This document shows positions 54,290-63,401 of a stretch of 64,000 nucleotides of DNA, piece after piece. Made by a program: the position numbers and the translations under genes. The notes under the pieces were generated by a model that was not told the origin of the DNA, searched no databases, and saw only the letters and a program-made list of their open reading frames with translations. Within the stretch, counting starts at the first letter, position 1; the number at the start of each line of letters is the position of its first letter. This DNA comes from Candidatus Zymogenaceae bacterium (lineage in GTDB: Bacteria; Desulfobacterota; Zymogenia; Zymogenales; Zymogenaceae), in the NCBI GenBank assembly GCA_016931225.1, contig JAFGFE010000040.1, positions 1 to 64,000 on the forward strand, given 5' to 3'.

Positions 54290-54383
54290 TCGGCTCGTCT
54301 CGATAACGGGAGATCACGGGGCCTTCGGGATCGGCGGCTTTCCGGTCGTCGGGGAATATCGTCCGGATTCAACAACAACACGT

Positions 54384-55253
54384 CTATTCCACCGGGTTGA
54401 GCTCTTCAACACCGAACGGTTTCCCGTGGGAAGTATAGATTGTCTTTGCCCCATGCGCCTTGAGATTATCCCAGCTTTCATATACTTCATCCACGTCTGT
54501 AATATAAATAGGCAGATGCCGGCAATTACAGATATTGAGGAAATCCATGGCGATATCTCCCACAAAAGCGCTGCCGTCGGAAAGTAGTATGGAAATCGAA
54601 TCGTTCGAATGCCCGGGAGTATAGATAATAGTCCCGTCGATGCCGATGGAATGGAGCAAGGAGCCGTCCTCTCCGTCAAGAACGATATCGCCTTCACGCA
54701 GGGTACAGGGAGCGAAGACGAATTTGTGGAAACGGGAAAAGATTTTACCAACAAGAATCTTGACGCATGTGTTGACGGGTCTCGAGTCCTCCACCGACGC
54801 CCCGCTGGAGAGCCCCTCCAGGGCGTTTTTATGGACTATCAGGATCGTTTCCGGATTCTTTTCCAGAAGATCGACCACGAATCCGGAATGGTCGTCATGA
54901 TGGTGGGTGAGAAGGAGATATTTGATCTCGGAAGGTTCAATGCCCAGTTTTTTCAGCTCCTCAAGATACTCCTCGTAATACCCCGGGTAGCTGGTGTCGA
55001 TCTGGAGATATCCACCGTCACATGGAATGAAAAATATATTGGTGAAGGAAAGCTTCATCATGCGAACGCCATCCGGCAGCATTGTCGATGCCTCCTTTGC
55101 GCAAGCCGCATTTCCCCCACCAACAAGGACGAAAAAGCACACCAGAAGCGATATAACCGTCAGAGAAATACGATCTGAACTCACTCGGCGCTTTGATCCC
55201 TTAGACCCAGAGGAAACAGACAAAAACGTGTCCCTGCGGTTCAGTACCTTCAT
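54384..55253 (-). CDS. Exported metallo-beta-lactamase-fold hydrolase
   Basis: 289 residues from ATG 55253 (GAGGGA site). A hydrophobic signal sequence at about residues 28-48 precedes the MBL domain. Metal motif 'THHHDDHSGFV' (HxHxDH), the later 'YTPGHSNDSISI' and 'FVGDIAMD' complete the di-metal site. It is probably periplasmic, hydrolysing an unknown ester or lactone. It is divergent from a TetR gene across a region with two palindromic sites. Confidence 0.85.
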   Translation of the reverse strand: MKVLNRRDTFLSVSSGSKGSKRRVSSDRISLTVISLLVCFFVLVGGGNAACAKEASTMLPDGVRMMKLSFTNIFFIPCDGGYLQIDTSYPGYYEEYLEELKKLGIEPSEIKYLLLTHHHDDHSGFVVDLLEKNPETILIVHKNALEGLSSGASVEDSRPVNTCVKILVGKIFSRFHKFVFAPCTLREGDIVLDGEDGSLLHSIGIDGTIIYTPGHSNDSISILLSDGSAFVGDIAMDFLNICNCRHLPIYITDVDEVYESWDNLKAHGAKTIYTSHGKPFGVEELNPVE

Positions 55254-55317
55254 TTTGAATCCCTCATGAAATTGTATGTGACTCCGACGTCGGCGAGCCG
55301 ACTTTTCTTTCATCCAT

Positions 55318-55370
55318 AATATGAGATGTATCTCATATTGTCAAGAGTAATATGAGGTTCTTCTCATTTT
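55318..55370. promoter_or_regulatory. Two palindromic operators between MBL and TetR genes
   Basis: Site 1 (55318-55339): perfect arms AATATGAGAT / ATCTCATATT with a 2-nt centre. Site 2 (55349-55370): related arms AATATGAGGT / TTCTCATTTT, imperfect. Centres are 31 bp apart, about three helical turns, typical of two TetR dimers on one face. Confidence 0.8.
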
Positions 55371-55464
55371 ATTTGTGCGGTGTCACAGGATTTGTTATAT
55401 TATTTAATACATGGATTCTTGGTTTTCTAAAAAGAACGTTTCATTCGACGGGACAGGAGATAAG

Positions 55465-56106
55465 GTGAATATCGAAAGGGAAAACAAAAGAAAAACAATC
55501 CCCAGGAATCCCGTTCAGGATCGGGGCATCAAGACAAAACAAAAGCTCATTGAGACCGGAAAAGAGATCTTTTCAAAACATGGATTTCACGACATCACCG
55601 CCGACGAGATCGCACATTCGGCCGGTTTAAGCGTCGGGACGTTTTACGCGTATTTCATCGACAAACAGGATATCTTTTTCGCCGTCCTCGACGACTACCT
55701 CATGGAGTTCGACCGGATAATTTCCGAAGGGATACAGAATTTTTTGGCCATCACGGATGCCGATATCTCCACCACCCTTACGAATATCGTGAGGCTTGTA
55801 TTTAAGGAACACAAGAAATCATCGTTTTTTATGAAAGAATTCATAAAGATGTCCCTTTCCGACGAGGAGGTAAATAGGCGACTTCATATCATGGATATGC
55901 GGGTAAGAGACGTGTTAACGGAAAACCTGCTTGCGATTGGAATAGACGAGAAGAGGGCCGTGTCCATTTCATTTGTCATCTACTATGCATTGGAGGGCGT
56001 TATCCACAAGATCGCCCTTGATGACGAGGAGGTAGATGAAAACGCCGTCCTCCTGGAACTGACCAGCCTCCTTTCCGGATATATTGTACATCTGTCATTG
56101 CGGTAG
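55465..56106 (+). CDS. TetR-family transcriptional regulator
   Basis: 213 residues from GTG 55465 (ACAGGAG site 6 nt away); the ATG at 55411 has no ribosome site but would add 18 residues. The N-terminal HTH ('LIETGKEIFSKHGFHDITADEIAHSAGLSVGTFYAYFIDKQDIFFAVL', positions 55550-55690) is a standard TetR DNA-binding domain. The C-terminal helical ligand domain is of unknown specificity. It likely represses itself and the divergent MBL gene at the two palindromes. Confidence 0.88.
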   Translation: MNIERENKRKTIPRNPVQDRGIKTKQKLIETGKEIFSKHGFHDITADEIAHSAGLSVGTFYAYFIDKQDIFFAVLDDYLMEFDRIISEGIQNFLAITDADISTTLTNIVRLVFKEHKKSSFFMKEFIKMSLSDEEVNRRLHIMDMRVRDVLTENLLAIGIDEKRAVSISFVIYYALEGVIHKIALDDEEVDENAVLLELTSLLSGYIVHLSLR

Positions 56107-56198
56107 TTACGGGGTGTATTGACGGCTCGCCTTGCGTGAGAAGGTCCCATGCAAGACTTGAATTGACACCGGCCTAATCCCGCCTGTTCATCTCCCCC

Positions 56199-56399
56199 TC
56201 ATCCCATCACCCTCGTCCCCAGGAATAATAGGAGCAGCCCCAGCATCAGGGCCGCCAGGCCGAAGATCCGTATCACCCCGTCCGGCAGGGTCAGTGCCTG
56301 GGCCATGAACCGTTTCACCATCTCCGGGAAGGCGAAATAGGGTATCCCCTCTATGATAAACAACAGCCCCAGGGCCACCACCAACAGCGAAAAATTCAT
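56199..56399 (-). CDS. DUF2065 inner-membrane protein
   Basis: 66 residues, two transmembrane helices: 'LLVVALGLLFIIEGIPYF' and 'GLAALMLGLLLLFLGTRVMG'. 'EGIPYFAFPEM' is the DUF2065 (YjeT-like) signature. Function unknown in the family. Its 3' end is duplicated at 54196-54289. Confidence 0.85.
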   Translation of the reverse strand: MNFSLLVVALGLLFIIEGIPYFAFPEMVKRFMAQALTLPDGVIRIFGLAALMLGLLLLFLGTRVMG

Positions 56400-56712
56400 G
56401 CCGCGCCTCCCGTTTTTTATGACATTCCGTGATGCAAAGCTCCCCCGCCCACCCGCTCCCGTTTCACCGGCAAATTCACATCCCCCACCCTATCCGTCCC
56501 CTCCATCCCATCATAGAAACGCACGCCCATGCCGTCAAGGGAAAACCGACGCCACACCTCCCGCGGCCGCACGAACGTATCCACCCCCAGGACCTCCCAT
56601 CCCACCCCACCGGCCCCGGCCCCGCACCGGCCCCAGAACAGGATTTCTCATCCTCTGAGACTCCTTTCACACCCCGAAAAAGCGGGATGAATGAATAATC
56701 AATCATTATTTT

Positions 56713-56747
56713 TCTTGACAACCATTCCCCGCTTTGATAAAACTTTA
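56713..56747 (+). promoter_or_regulatory. Promoter with palindrome for the MerR-led operon
   Basis: TTGACA (56713-56718), 17-nt spacer, TAAAAC (56736-56741). A perfect 14-bp palindrome GATAAA-AC-TTTATC (56734-56747) covers the -10 element. Candidate MerR regulator site. Confidence 0.6.
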
Positions 56748-56787
56748 TCGTCTGATTTGCCAGTTTACGTAACCTGGCAGGGGAGGG

Positions 56788-56822
56788 GGCCGCAAGCGAG
56801 GGGGTGAACCCCGCATGCGGCC
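56788..56822 (+). promoter_or_regulatory. Nested hairpin in the MerR-operon leader
   Basis: Outer stem GGCCGC (56788-56793) / GCGGCC (56817-56822) encloses an inner stem GGGG (56101-equivalent at 56901 is not meant; actual positions 56801-56804) / CCCC (56809-56812) with loop TGAA. No T-run follows, so it is not a simple terminator. Role unknown. Confidence 0.45.
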
Positions 56823-56944
56823 TGAATAAACGCCAAGAGAACACTCCGCACAGCACGACACATCCCGGACACCCCACACATCAGAACACAAAAACCCGGT
56901 ATCTTGGATACCGGAGTGATGAATCGCTGAAAGAAGAATCCCGT

Positions 56945-57358
56945 ATGTCTCGAAAACCGGTGAGTACTTCCGAAACCGACGGCACCATGCCCATCAGCGT
57001 GCTTGCGGAAAAGCTAGGCATCTCTCCCCGCACCATCCGCTACTACGAGGAAATCGGCCTGTTGGACACCGTCCGGCGCACCAGCGGCGGCAAGCGCATC
57101 TACACCGACGACGACTTCCGGAGACTCCGGTTCATCATGAAGCTGAAACTCCTGGGCCTGACCCTGGCCGACATGCAGGAGCTCGAGGATATCTATAAAA
57201 TCCACCGGAAAAATTCAAAGGTGTTCCCCCGCCTGATCGAACAGCTCGACACGCACAAAAAAGAGGTGGATCGGCGCATCCAGGAGCTGGACACCCTCAG
57301 AAAAGAGATCGACGAGTTCCAGGAGCGGATGCGGGACAAAATCAGAAAAGAGACATGA
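56945..57358 (+). CDS. MerR-family regulator
   Basis: 137 residues from ATG 56945. N-terminal HTH: 'ISVLAEKLGISPRTIRYYEEIGLLDTVRRTSGGKRIY' (about 57000-57100), then a helical dimerisation coil ('LIEQLDTHKKEVDRRIQELDTL'). There are no extra cysteines of the metal-sensing type. It overlaps cobO by 4 nt (ATGA), so it probably regulates this acyl-CoA/B12 operon, like MerR regulators of acyl-CoA degradation genes. The effector is unknown. Confidence 0.88.
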   Translation: MSRKPVSTSETDGTMPISVLAEKLGISPRTIRYYEEIGLLDTVRRTSGGKRIYTDDDFRRLRFIMKLKLLGLTLADMQELEDIYKIHRKNSKVFPRLIEQLDTHKKEVDRRIQELDTLRKEIDEFQERMRDKIRKET

Positions 57359-57891
57359 AGGAATCACAAACCGGGCTGGTGCAGGTATACACCGGAAACG
57401 GCAAGGGCAAAACCACCGCCGCCCTGGGGCTGGCCCTCAGGGCATGCGGACAGGGGCTCAAAAGCTATATGATCCAGTTTATGAAGGGAGAAATCTACTA
57501 CGGCGAGCTGGGCGCGGCAAAGGCTCTCCCGGATGACTGCCTCATCATCACTCAGATGGGGCGGCCGGACTTCGTCAGCAAGGAAAATCCGGACCCCGTC
57601 GACGTGGAGATGGCTAAAAAGGCCCTGGAGCTGGCCCGGGAGGTCATCTGTGCCGGACGGTACGACATCGTAATCCTGGACGAGGTGAATGTGGCCCTGG
57701 ATTTCGGCCTACTATCCCTCAGTGACGTCATGAAGGTCATCGATGATAAACCGCCCGGTATGGAACTGATCCTTACCGGGCGTTACGCTCCAAGGGAGAT
57801 CATCGATCGCGCGGACCTGGTTACCGAAATGAAAGAGATCAAACACCCCTACGAGCGGGGCGTACCCGCCCGTGTGGGCATAGAACGATAG
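57355..57891 (+). CDS. cobO: Cob(I)alamin adenosyltransferase, CobO/BtuR type
   Basis: 178 residues. The P-loop is 'GNGKGKTT' (14-21) with the CobO pattern 'VYTGNGKGKTTAALGLALR'. 'VILDEVNVALDFGLL' and 'LTGRYAPREIIDRADLVTEM' are conserved. It transfers adenosyl from ATP to cobalamin, making the coenzyme of the mutase encoded next. Start codon overlaps the MerR stop. Confidence 0.94.
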   Translation: MKESQTGLVQVYTGNGKGKTTAALGLALRACGQGLKSYMIQFMKGEIYYGELGAAKALPDDCLIITQMGRPDFVSKENPDPVDVEMAKKALELAREVICAGRYDIVILDEVNVALDFGLLSLSDVMKVIDDKPPGMELILTGRYAPREIIDRADLVTEMKEIKHPYERGVPARVGIER

Positions 57892-58001
57892 AAAAATAGT
57901 CGGATTACATATACATAGTAGATACATATACGGTTTTTTCTTTTTTGCCCGGCCCCGAATGAGTGGACACTCTGAGTGACCGGACATCGGGAGAGGACAC
58001 C

Positions 58002-59681
58002 ATGACACAGAAAAAAAAGGGGACCGACCCTTCCAAGGAAAAGAAGCGCTGGGAGGAGAAAACCCTAACGCCGATTTTGAAAAAATCATCTGAGCAAAAT
58101 CGCAGCTTTACCACCGTCAGCGACGCCAAGATCGACCGACTCTACGGTCCTTGGGACCTCGAGGACTTCGACTACATGACCGACCTCGGCTTTCCTGGGG
58201 AGTATCCCTTCACCCGGGGTGTGTATCCCTCGATGTACCGGGGGCGCTTGTGGACCATGCGCCAGTTCGCCGGGTTCTCCACCGCCTCCGATACCAACAA
58301 GCGATACAAATATCTCTTGTCCCAGGGGACCACGGGTCTTTCGGTGGCGTTTCACATGCCCACCATCATGGGCGTGTGCTCCGACGACCCGAGAAGCTCG
58401 GGCGAGGTCGGCAAGTGCGGCGTGGCCATCGACACCCTCCGGGACATGGAGGACCTGTTCGACGGCATCCCGCTGGAGAAGGTCACCACGTCCATGACTA
58501 CCAACGCCCCGGCGGCCATACTCCTTGCCATGTATGTGGCCGTGGCCGAAAAGCAGGGCGTATCGTCGGATAAAATCGGCGGCACCATCCAGAACGATAT
58601 CCTCAAGGAATACATCGCCCAGAAATCCTGGATATTCCCGCCCCGGCCGTCTCTTCGCATCATCACGGACCTCCTTGCCTTCGCCAAGGACAAGGTGCCG
58701 AGGTGGAACACCATCTCGATTTCCGGTTATCACATCCGGGAGGCCGGGTCCACCGCCGTCCAGGAGCTGGCCTTCACCCTGGCCGACGGCATCGGCTACG
58801 TCCAGGCCGGCATCGACGCCGGCATAAGCGTCGACGACTTCGCCCCGCGGCTCTCATTTTTCTTCAACGCCCACAACGACTTCTTCGAGGAGGTGGCGAA
58901 ATACCGGGCCGCAAGACGCATGTGGGCGAAGATAATCAAAGAGCGGTTTAAAACCGACAACCCCCGCTCCCAGCTGCTGCGCTTCCATACCCAGACGGCC
59001 GGGTGCTCGCTGACGGCCCAGCAGCCGCTGAACAACATCATCCGCACCACCATCCAGGCCATGGCGGCGGTGATGGGGGGCACCCAGAGCCTCCATACCA
59101 ACTCCCTGGACGAAACCCTGGCGCTCCCCACGGAGAACTCAGTGACGGTGGCGTTACGCACCCAGCAGATCATCGCCGAGGAAAGCGGCATCGCCAACAC
59201 CATCGATCCCCTGGGAGGCTCGTATTTCGTGGAGGCCCTCACGAACCGCATGGAGAAAGAGGCCTTCGACTACATCAACAAGATCGACGACATGGGCGGC
59301 ATCATCGCCGCCATCGAGCGGGGATTTCCCCAGCTGGAAATCTCCGATGCCGCCTACCATTACCAGAAGCAGCTCGACAGCGGCGAAAAGACCCTTGTGG
59401 GGGTCAATAAATACGTCATGGACGAGGACCTCCCCATCGAGACCCTCGTTATCGACGATGAGGTGGAACAGGAACAGAAAAAGCGCCTGGGAAAGGTCCT
59501 TGGCGAAAGAAACGCCGAAGAGGTCGCCAATACCCTCGGCGCGCTGAAACACGCCGCGGAGAATTCGGAAAACCTCATGCCCCGCATCCTGAACGCCGTC
59601 AAGGCCTACGCCACCCTCCAGGAGATGGTGGATACCCTCAAGGGCGTTTTCGGAGAATACCGGGATCCGGGGTACCTGTAA
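58002..59681 (+). CDS. B12-dependent acyl-CoA mutase large subunit, isobutyryl-CoA-mutase-like
   Basis: 559 residues from ATG 58002 (GAGAGGA site). TIM-barrel mutase catalytic domain with 'SVAFHMPT', '[17 protein letters not shown]' and '[25 protein letters not shown]'. There is no B12 domain; that is the separate gene at 59900. In methylmalonyl-CoA mutase, Tyr89 and Arg207 hold the carboxylate. Here the positions are Phe89 ('RQFAGFS') and Gln207 ('IAQKSW'), with His244 retained. This matches isobutyryl-CoA mutase (Phe, Gln). It probably interconverts branched and straight acyl-CoA. Pipelines will call it methylmalonyl-CoA mutase. Confidence 0.88.
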   Translation: MTQKKKGTDPSKEKKRWEEKTLTPILKKSSEQNRSFTTVSDAKIDRLYGPWDLEDFDYMTDLGFPGEYPFTRGVYPSMYRGRLWTMRQFAGFSTASDTNKRYKYLLSQGTTGLSVAFHMPTIMGVCSDDPRSSGEVGKCGVAIDTLRDMEDLFDGIPLEKVTTSMTTNAPAAILLAMYVAVAEKQGVSSDKIGGTIQNDILKEYIAQKSWIFPPRPSLRIITDLLAFAKDKVPRWNTISISGYHIREAGSTAVQELAFTLADGIGYVQAGIDAGISVDDFAPRLSFFFNAHNDFFEEVAKYRAARRMWAKIIKERFKTDNPRSQLLRFHTQTAGCSLTAQQPLNNIIRTTIQAMAAVMGGTQSLHTNSLDETLALPTENSVTVALRTQQIIAEESGIANTIDPLGGSYFVEALTNRMEKEAFDYINKIDDMGGIIAAIERGFPQLEISDAAYHYQKQLDSGEKTLVGVNKYVMDEDLPIETLVIDDEVEQEQKKRLGKVLGERNAEEVANTLGALKHAAENSENLMPRILNAVKAYATLQEMVDTLKGVFGEYRDPGYL

Positions 59682-59899
59682 CAGATAACACCCCGCGCGC
59701 TCGGTGAGGGCGATGGATCGACGGGGAACGGCGGAAGAGAAGAACCGGTCACCTGTAGTGGGGGAGAGACGGAGACGGCATCTGTTTTCCAAGCGGTGCG
59801 GGTGATACGACGAAGTGAAGAAACGATTCGGGAATCGCATCCGATTTCCGAAGGCAACCATATCACAACCTCATAGATGAGGGAGCGAAAGAAGACGAC

Positions 59900-60310
59900 A
59901 TGGCACGAAAGCTGAGAATTCTTTTGGGCAAGCCCGGCCTGGACGGCCACGATCGGGGCGTCAAGGTAGTGGCGAGGGCGCTGAGGGACGCCGGGATCGA
60001 GGTGATCTATACGGGACTCCACCAGACCCCGGAGATGATCGTCTCGGCGGCCATCCAGGAGGACGTGGACGCCGTCGGGCTTTCCGTCCTCTCCGGCGCG
60101 CATAACTACCTTTTTACGAAGGTGATGGAGCTTCTCGCCGAACAGGGCGCGGATGACATCATGGTCTTCGGCGGCGGCATCATCCCCGAGGACGACATCG
60201 AAACCCTCAAGGAACAGGGCGTGGGAGAGATCTTTCTCCCAGGCGACACCACGGATACAATCATCACGTGGATCAACACGCACATCACGCCGAGAGGCGA
60301 CAATCAATAA
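59900..60310 (+). CDS. B12-binding small subunit of the acyl-CoA mutase
   Basis: 136 residues. '[15 protein letters not shown]' carries DxHxxG (His17), the lower axial cobalt ligand; '[19 protein letters not shown]' and '[12 protein letters not shown]' complete the cobalamin fold. It forms the mutase with the preceding large subunit, the arrangement of IcmA/IcmB and archaeal MCM. A 218-nt gap separates it from the large subunit. Confidence 0.93.
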   Translation: MARKLRILLGKPGLDGHDRGVKVVARALRDAGIEVIYTGLHQTPEMIVSAAIQEDVDAVGLSVLSGAHNYLFTKVMELLAEQGADDIMVFGGGIIPEDDIETLKEQGVGEIFLPGDTTDTIITWINTHITPRGDNQ

Positions 60311-60350
60311 CGGTAATGTGAAACGTAATCATCCAAGAGGAGGTTTATGT

Positions 60351-61562
60351 ATGAGCGACAGAAGGGTTTTCGTCCTGGGAGGCGGCATATCCAAAATGGC
60401 CGCCGAACGGGTTGACGGCAACATCCGTGACTGGGTTACCGAGGCGGTCATGGAGGCAGTGGCGGACGCCGGCGTGGAAATCGCCGACATTGATCACGCC
60501 ACCACCAGCTACTTCTCGGATCACTTCGACAAACAGCTCAAAATGGGAGCCATCTTCCACGACTGCATCGGCATGTGCCCCAAGCCCAACGTGCGGGTCG
60601 AGGGAGGCGGCGGCACCGGCGGGCTGGCCATTCGTAACGCATACGCATATATCAAGGCGGGCCTGTGCGATTCGATGATCATCTACGGCACCGAGAACAT
60701 GGGACGTCACGTTCCCTCGGATGTGGCCCAGCAGTTCATCGCCCTGGCTTCCGACACCGACTGGGAGGTCCAGGTTGCGGGCTTCTACATCGCCTACTAC
60801 GCCCTGATGATGCTGTCACACATGGAAAAATACGGGACCAAGGAAGAACAGTTCGCCCTGGCGTCGGTCAAGAACCATCGAAACGCCATATACAACGAAT
60901 ACGCTCAAAGCCCCATGAGAATCACCGTGGACGATGTGATGAACTCACCGCTCATCACCTCGCCCTACAAGCTTCTTGACAACTGCCTCCTCTCCGACGG
61001 GGCGTCGTGTTTGATCTTCGCCACCGAGGAATGGGCAAAAACCCACTCCACGTCCTGGTACAGAAAACCGCGGATCGAGTTCGTGGGCACCGGCTGTGGG
61101 AGCGATTACATGCGCCTGGCCGACCGCCCCCTCCCCTATCCCGGCATCACCCACTTCAGGGCTAAGAAAAACGCCTCCAAACAGGCCTACAAGATGGCGG
61201 GCATCAAGAATCCGGCCAAGGAGCTGGACTGCTTCGAGGTGCACGACGCCTACTCCGGCGTAGAGCTGGTGAGCTGTGAGGATTTGCGGCTCTGCGGATA
61301 CGGCCAGAGCGGTCCCCTGTATGAAGAGGGATACTTCGACCTGGGCGGCGAGCTGCCCATCAACACATCCGGCGGTCTCATCGGCATGGGACATCCAGTG
61401 GGCGCCACAGGCATAAACCAGGGCATCGAGGTTCTCACACAGCTCCGCGAGGAGGCCCATCCCCAGCGGCAGGTCCCGCTCAATAACGGACAGGGCGGCA
61501 TGGACTCCCACGGCGGCACCGGCACCTTCGTGGCCGTCAATATTTTCCGTCGCGTGGACTAA
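60351..61562 (+). CDS. Thiolase-like protein lacking the usual nucleophilic Cys
   Basis: 403 residues (strong AGAGGAGG site). It has the SCP2-thiolase/nondecarboxylating thiolase fold: 'IYGTENMGRH', 'DCFEVHDAYSG' and 'GGLIGMGHPVGATGINQ'. The catalytic Cys region (VExxC-A-S-G in homologues) reads 'VEGGGGTGG' here, Gly87 replacing Cys; the GHP His is kept. Members of this group pair with a DUF35 protein, as here. It could do a retro-Claisen or condensation with another nucleophile, or be a binding subunit. It sits within a B12/acyl-CoA operon. Confidence 0.82.
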   Translation: MSDRRVFVLGGGISKMAAERVDGNIRDWVTEAVMEAVADAGVEIADIDHATTSYFSDHFDKQLKMGAIFHDCIGMCPKPNVRVEGGGGTGGLAIRNAYAYIKAGLCDSMIIYGTENMGRHVPSDVAQQFIALASDTDWEVQVAGFYIAYYALMMLSHMEKYGTKEEQFALASVKNHRNAIYNEYAQSPMRITVDDVMNSPLITSPYKLLDNCLLSDGASCLIFATEEWAKTHSTSWYRKPRIEFVGTGCGSDYMRLADRPLPYPGITHFRAKKNASKQAYKMAGIKNPAKELDCFEVHDAYSGVELVSCEDLRLCGYGQSGPLYEEGYFDLGGELPINTSGGLIGMGHPVGATGINQGIEVLTQLREEAHPQRQVPLNNGQGGMDSHGGTGTFVAVNIFRRVD

Positions 61563-61580
61563 GAGAGGAGATGATATATC

Positions 61581-62213
61581 ATGGCTAAAGGCGTAAGTGT
61601 ATTTAAAGATCCGGAAAAAACCCTCTATCCGAAGCTTCCCGACGTCCCCGATCTGAAGGAAGGCGATCGGGGTCTGGTGCGGACGAAGCTGCACACATTC
61701 ACCGCCGACGACCCGGTGGGACCGAAGCTTCACTGGGATCCGATTCATAGAGCCGACCAGGACCCCTGGAAGGACTTTCGTGAAATTATGCGCATCGAGT
61801 GGAAGATGGAGATCACCTATCGGCACTGCCTGGGCAAGTACTCCAAATTTTTCATCGAGCTGGAAAACAAGAAATTCTACGCAACCGAATGCCCCAAGTG
61901 CGGCTTCGTTTGGGCGATTCCCCGGCCGGTCTGTCCGGACTGCCTGGAAATCACCACATGGAAAGAGCTTCCCGGCACCGGCACGCTTGAAAGCTACTCC
62001 ATCAGCGAGTTCGTGCCCGCCTTCATGAAGGTGGAGCTGCCCTACGTCCTGGCGATGGTCAAGCTGGACGGGGCCGACAGCCTCTTCACCCATCAACTCA
62101 GGAACTGGGGTACCGACCGCTCCAAGATAAAGACCGGCATGCCCATAAAGGTTGCCTACACAAAGGAACCGGTGAACCACCCGCTGCTCTCGATGTGGTT
62201 TGAACCGGCATAA
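61581..62213 (+). CDS. DUF35 OB-fold/Zn-ribbon acyl-CoA-associated protein
   Basis: 210 residues. Zinc ribbon 'CPKCGF...CPDC' near residue 115, followed by an OB-fold ('GTLESYSISEFVPAF', 'LPYVLAMVKLDGAD'). DUF35 proteins partner with thiolases, helping bind acyl-CoA and the acyl-chain tunnel, as in archaeal HMG-CoA synthase complexes and BbsA. It starts 18 nt after the thiolase-like gene with a GAGGAG site. N-terminal 80 residues are extra and unidentified. Confidence 0.88.
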   Translation: MAKGVSVFKDPEKTLYPKLPDVPDLKEGDRGLVRTKLHTFTADDPVGPKLHWDPIHRADQDPWKDFREIMRIEWKMEITYRHCLGKYSKFFIELENKKFYATECPKCGFVWAIPRPVCPDCLEITTWKELPGTGTLESYSISEFVPAFMKVELPYVLAMVKLDGADSLFTHQLRNWGTDRSKIKTGMPIKVAYTKEPVNHPLLSMWFEPA

Positions 62214-62240
62214 GCGTTCCACATACCAACGGACAACATT

Positions 62241-63395
62241 ATGTTGAACTACGATCTTACTGAAGACCAAAATATCCTCAGGGATACCGTCCGCAGCTTC
62301 TCGGAGGAGGTCATCAAGCCGATGGCCGAGGAGCTAGATGAAAAAGCAGAGTTCTCTGTGGAGCTTACCAAAAAGATGGCCGAGCTGGGTCTTTTCGGCA
62401 TGTTCGTGTCGGAAAAATACGGCGGTTCGAATGTGGGCTACATCTCCTACATCATCGCGGTGGAGGAGTTGGCCCGGGTTGACGGTTCCCAGGCGGCGAC
62501 CATCGCTGCCGGCAACTCCCTGGGCATCGGGCCGATATACTATTTCGGCAATGATGAACAGAAGGAAGAATGGCTTCCGAAGCTCTGCGCCGGGGAATGT
62601 CTGGCCTCCTTCGGCCTCACCGAGCCCAACGCCGGTTCCGATGCCGGCGCCTCGAAGACCACGGCAACGCTCAAAAACGGCGAGTGGATCATCAACGGCT
62701 CCAAGATATTCATCACCAATTCCGCCTCGGAGCTTGCCGGCGTCTGCATCGTTCAGGCCATTACAGGCACGCGGGAGGACGGAAAGAAAGAGGTTTCCTG
62801 CATCCTCGTCCCCACCGACACCCCCGGTTTCACCAGGGTGCCGATGAAGAAAAAGATGATGTGGCGGGCGTCGGATACCGGCGAACTCTACTTCGATGAC
62901 GTCCGGGTTCCGGAAAAGAACCTGTTGGGGAATCGGGGCGAGGGTTTTCACCAGATGCTTTACACCCTCGACGGCGGTCGGCTCTCCATCGGCGCGATGG
63001 GTCTGGGCGGCGCCCAGGGGGCCTTCGAAGAGGCGCTTCGTTACGCGAATGAGCGGGAGCAGTTCGGCAGACCCATCGGATCGTTCCAGATCAACGCCTT
63101 CAAACTGGCCGACATGGCCATGGAAATTGAGGCCGCCAGGAACCTCCTGTATAAGGCATGCTGGCTGAGGGAAAACAACCGCCCGTTCGGGAAAATCGCC
63201 GCCATGGGCAAGCTCTATTGCAGCGAGGTCATGAGGCGGGTAGCCACCGAGGCGGTCCAGATCCACGGCGGATACGGCCTGATGAAGGAGTATCCGGTGG
63301 AGCGGTTCTTCCGGGATCAGAAGCTCCTGGAAATCGGAGAGGGAACCAGCGAGGTACAGCGTATCGTTATTTCACGACTTCTCGGAATCAAGTAG
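62241..63395 (+). CDS. Acyl-CoA dehydrogenase (short-chain type)
   Basis: 384 residues. FAD-binding 'FGLTEPNAGSDAGAS', 'IFITNSASE' and the catalytic Glu in 'IGEGTSEVQRIVI', as in butyryl-CoA/isobutyryl-CoA dehydrogenases. 'QIHGGYGLMKEYPVERFFRD' is the dimer/FAD signature. It probably introduces a 2,3-double bond into the acyl-CoA made or consumed by the mutase. No EtfAB pair is in the window. The ribosome site is weak. Confidence 0.92.
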   Translation: MLNYDLTEDQNILRDTVRSFSEEVIKPMAEELDEKAEFSVELTKKMAELGLFGMFVSEKYGGSNVGYISYIIAVEELARVDGSQAATIAAGNSLGIGPIYYFGNDEQKEEWLPKLCAGECLASFGLTEPNAGSDAGASKTTATLKNGEWIINGSKIFITNSASELAGVCIVQAITGTREDGKKEVSCILVPTDTPGFTRVPMKKKMMWRASDTGELYFDDVRVPEKNLLGNRGEGFHQMLYTLDGGRLSIGAMGLGGAQGAFEEALRYANEREQFGRPIGSFQINAFKLADMAMEIEAARNLLYKACWLRENNRPFGKIAAMGKLYCSEVMRRVATEAVQIHGGYGLMKEYPVERFFRDQKLLEIGEGTSEVQRIVISRLLGIK

Positions 63396-63401
63396 TACAC
63401 G

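Larger units (their letters stand above)
56400..56944. other. Gene-poor leader region upstream of the MerR operon
   Basis: No confident gene; a 62-codon minus-strand frame (56417-56605) might be a decayed remnant. It holds the promoter/palindrome at 56713-56747 and a nested hairpin at 56788-56822, leaving a 5' leader of roughly 190 nt. Confidence 0.5.

Noticed and set aside
58002-59681. Simple annotation as methylmalonyl-CoA mutase
   Set aside because: Carboxylate-binding Tyr89 and Arg207 are replaced by Phe and Gln.
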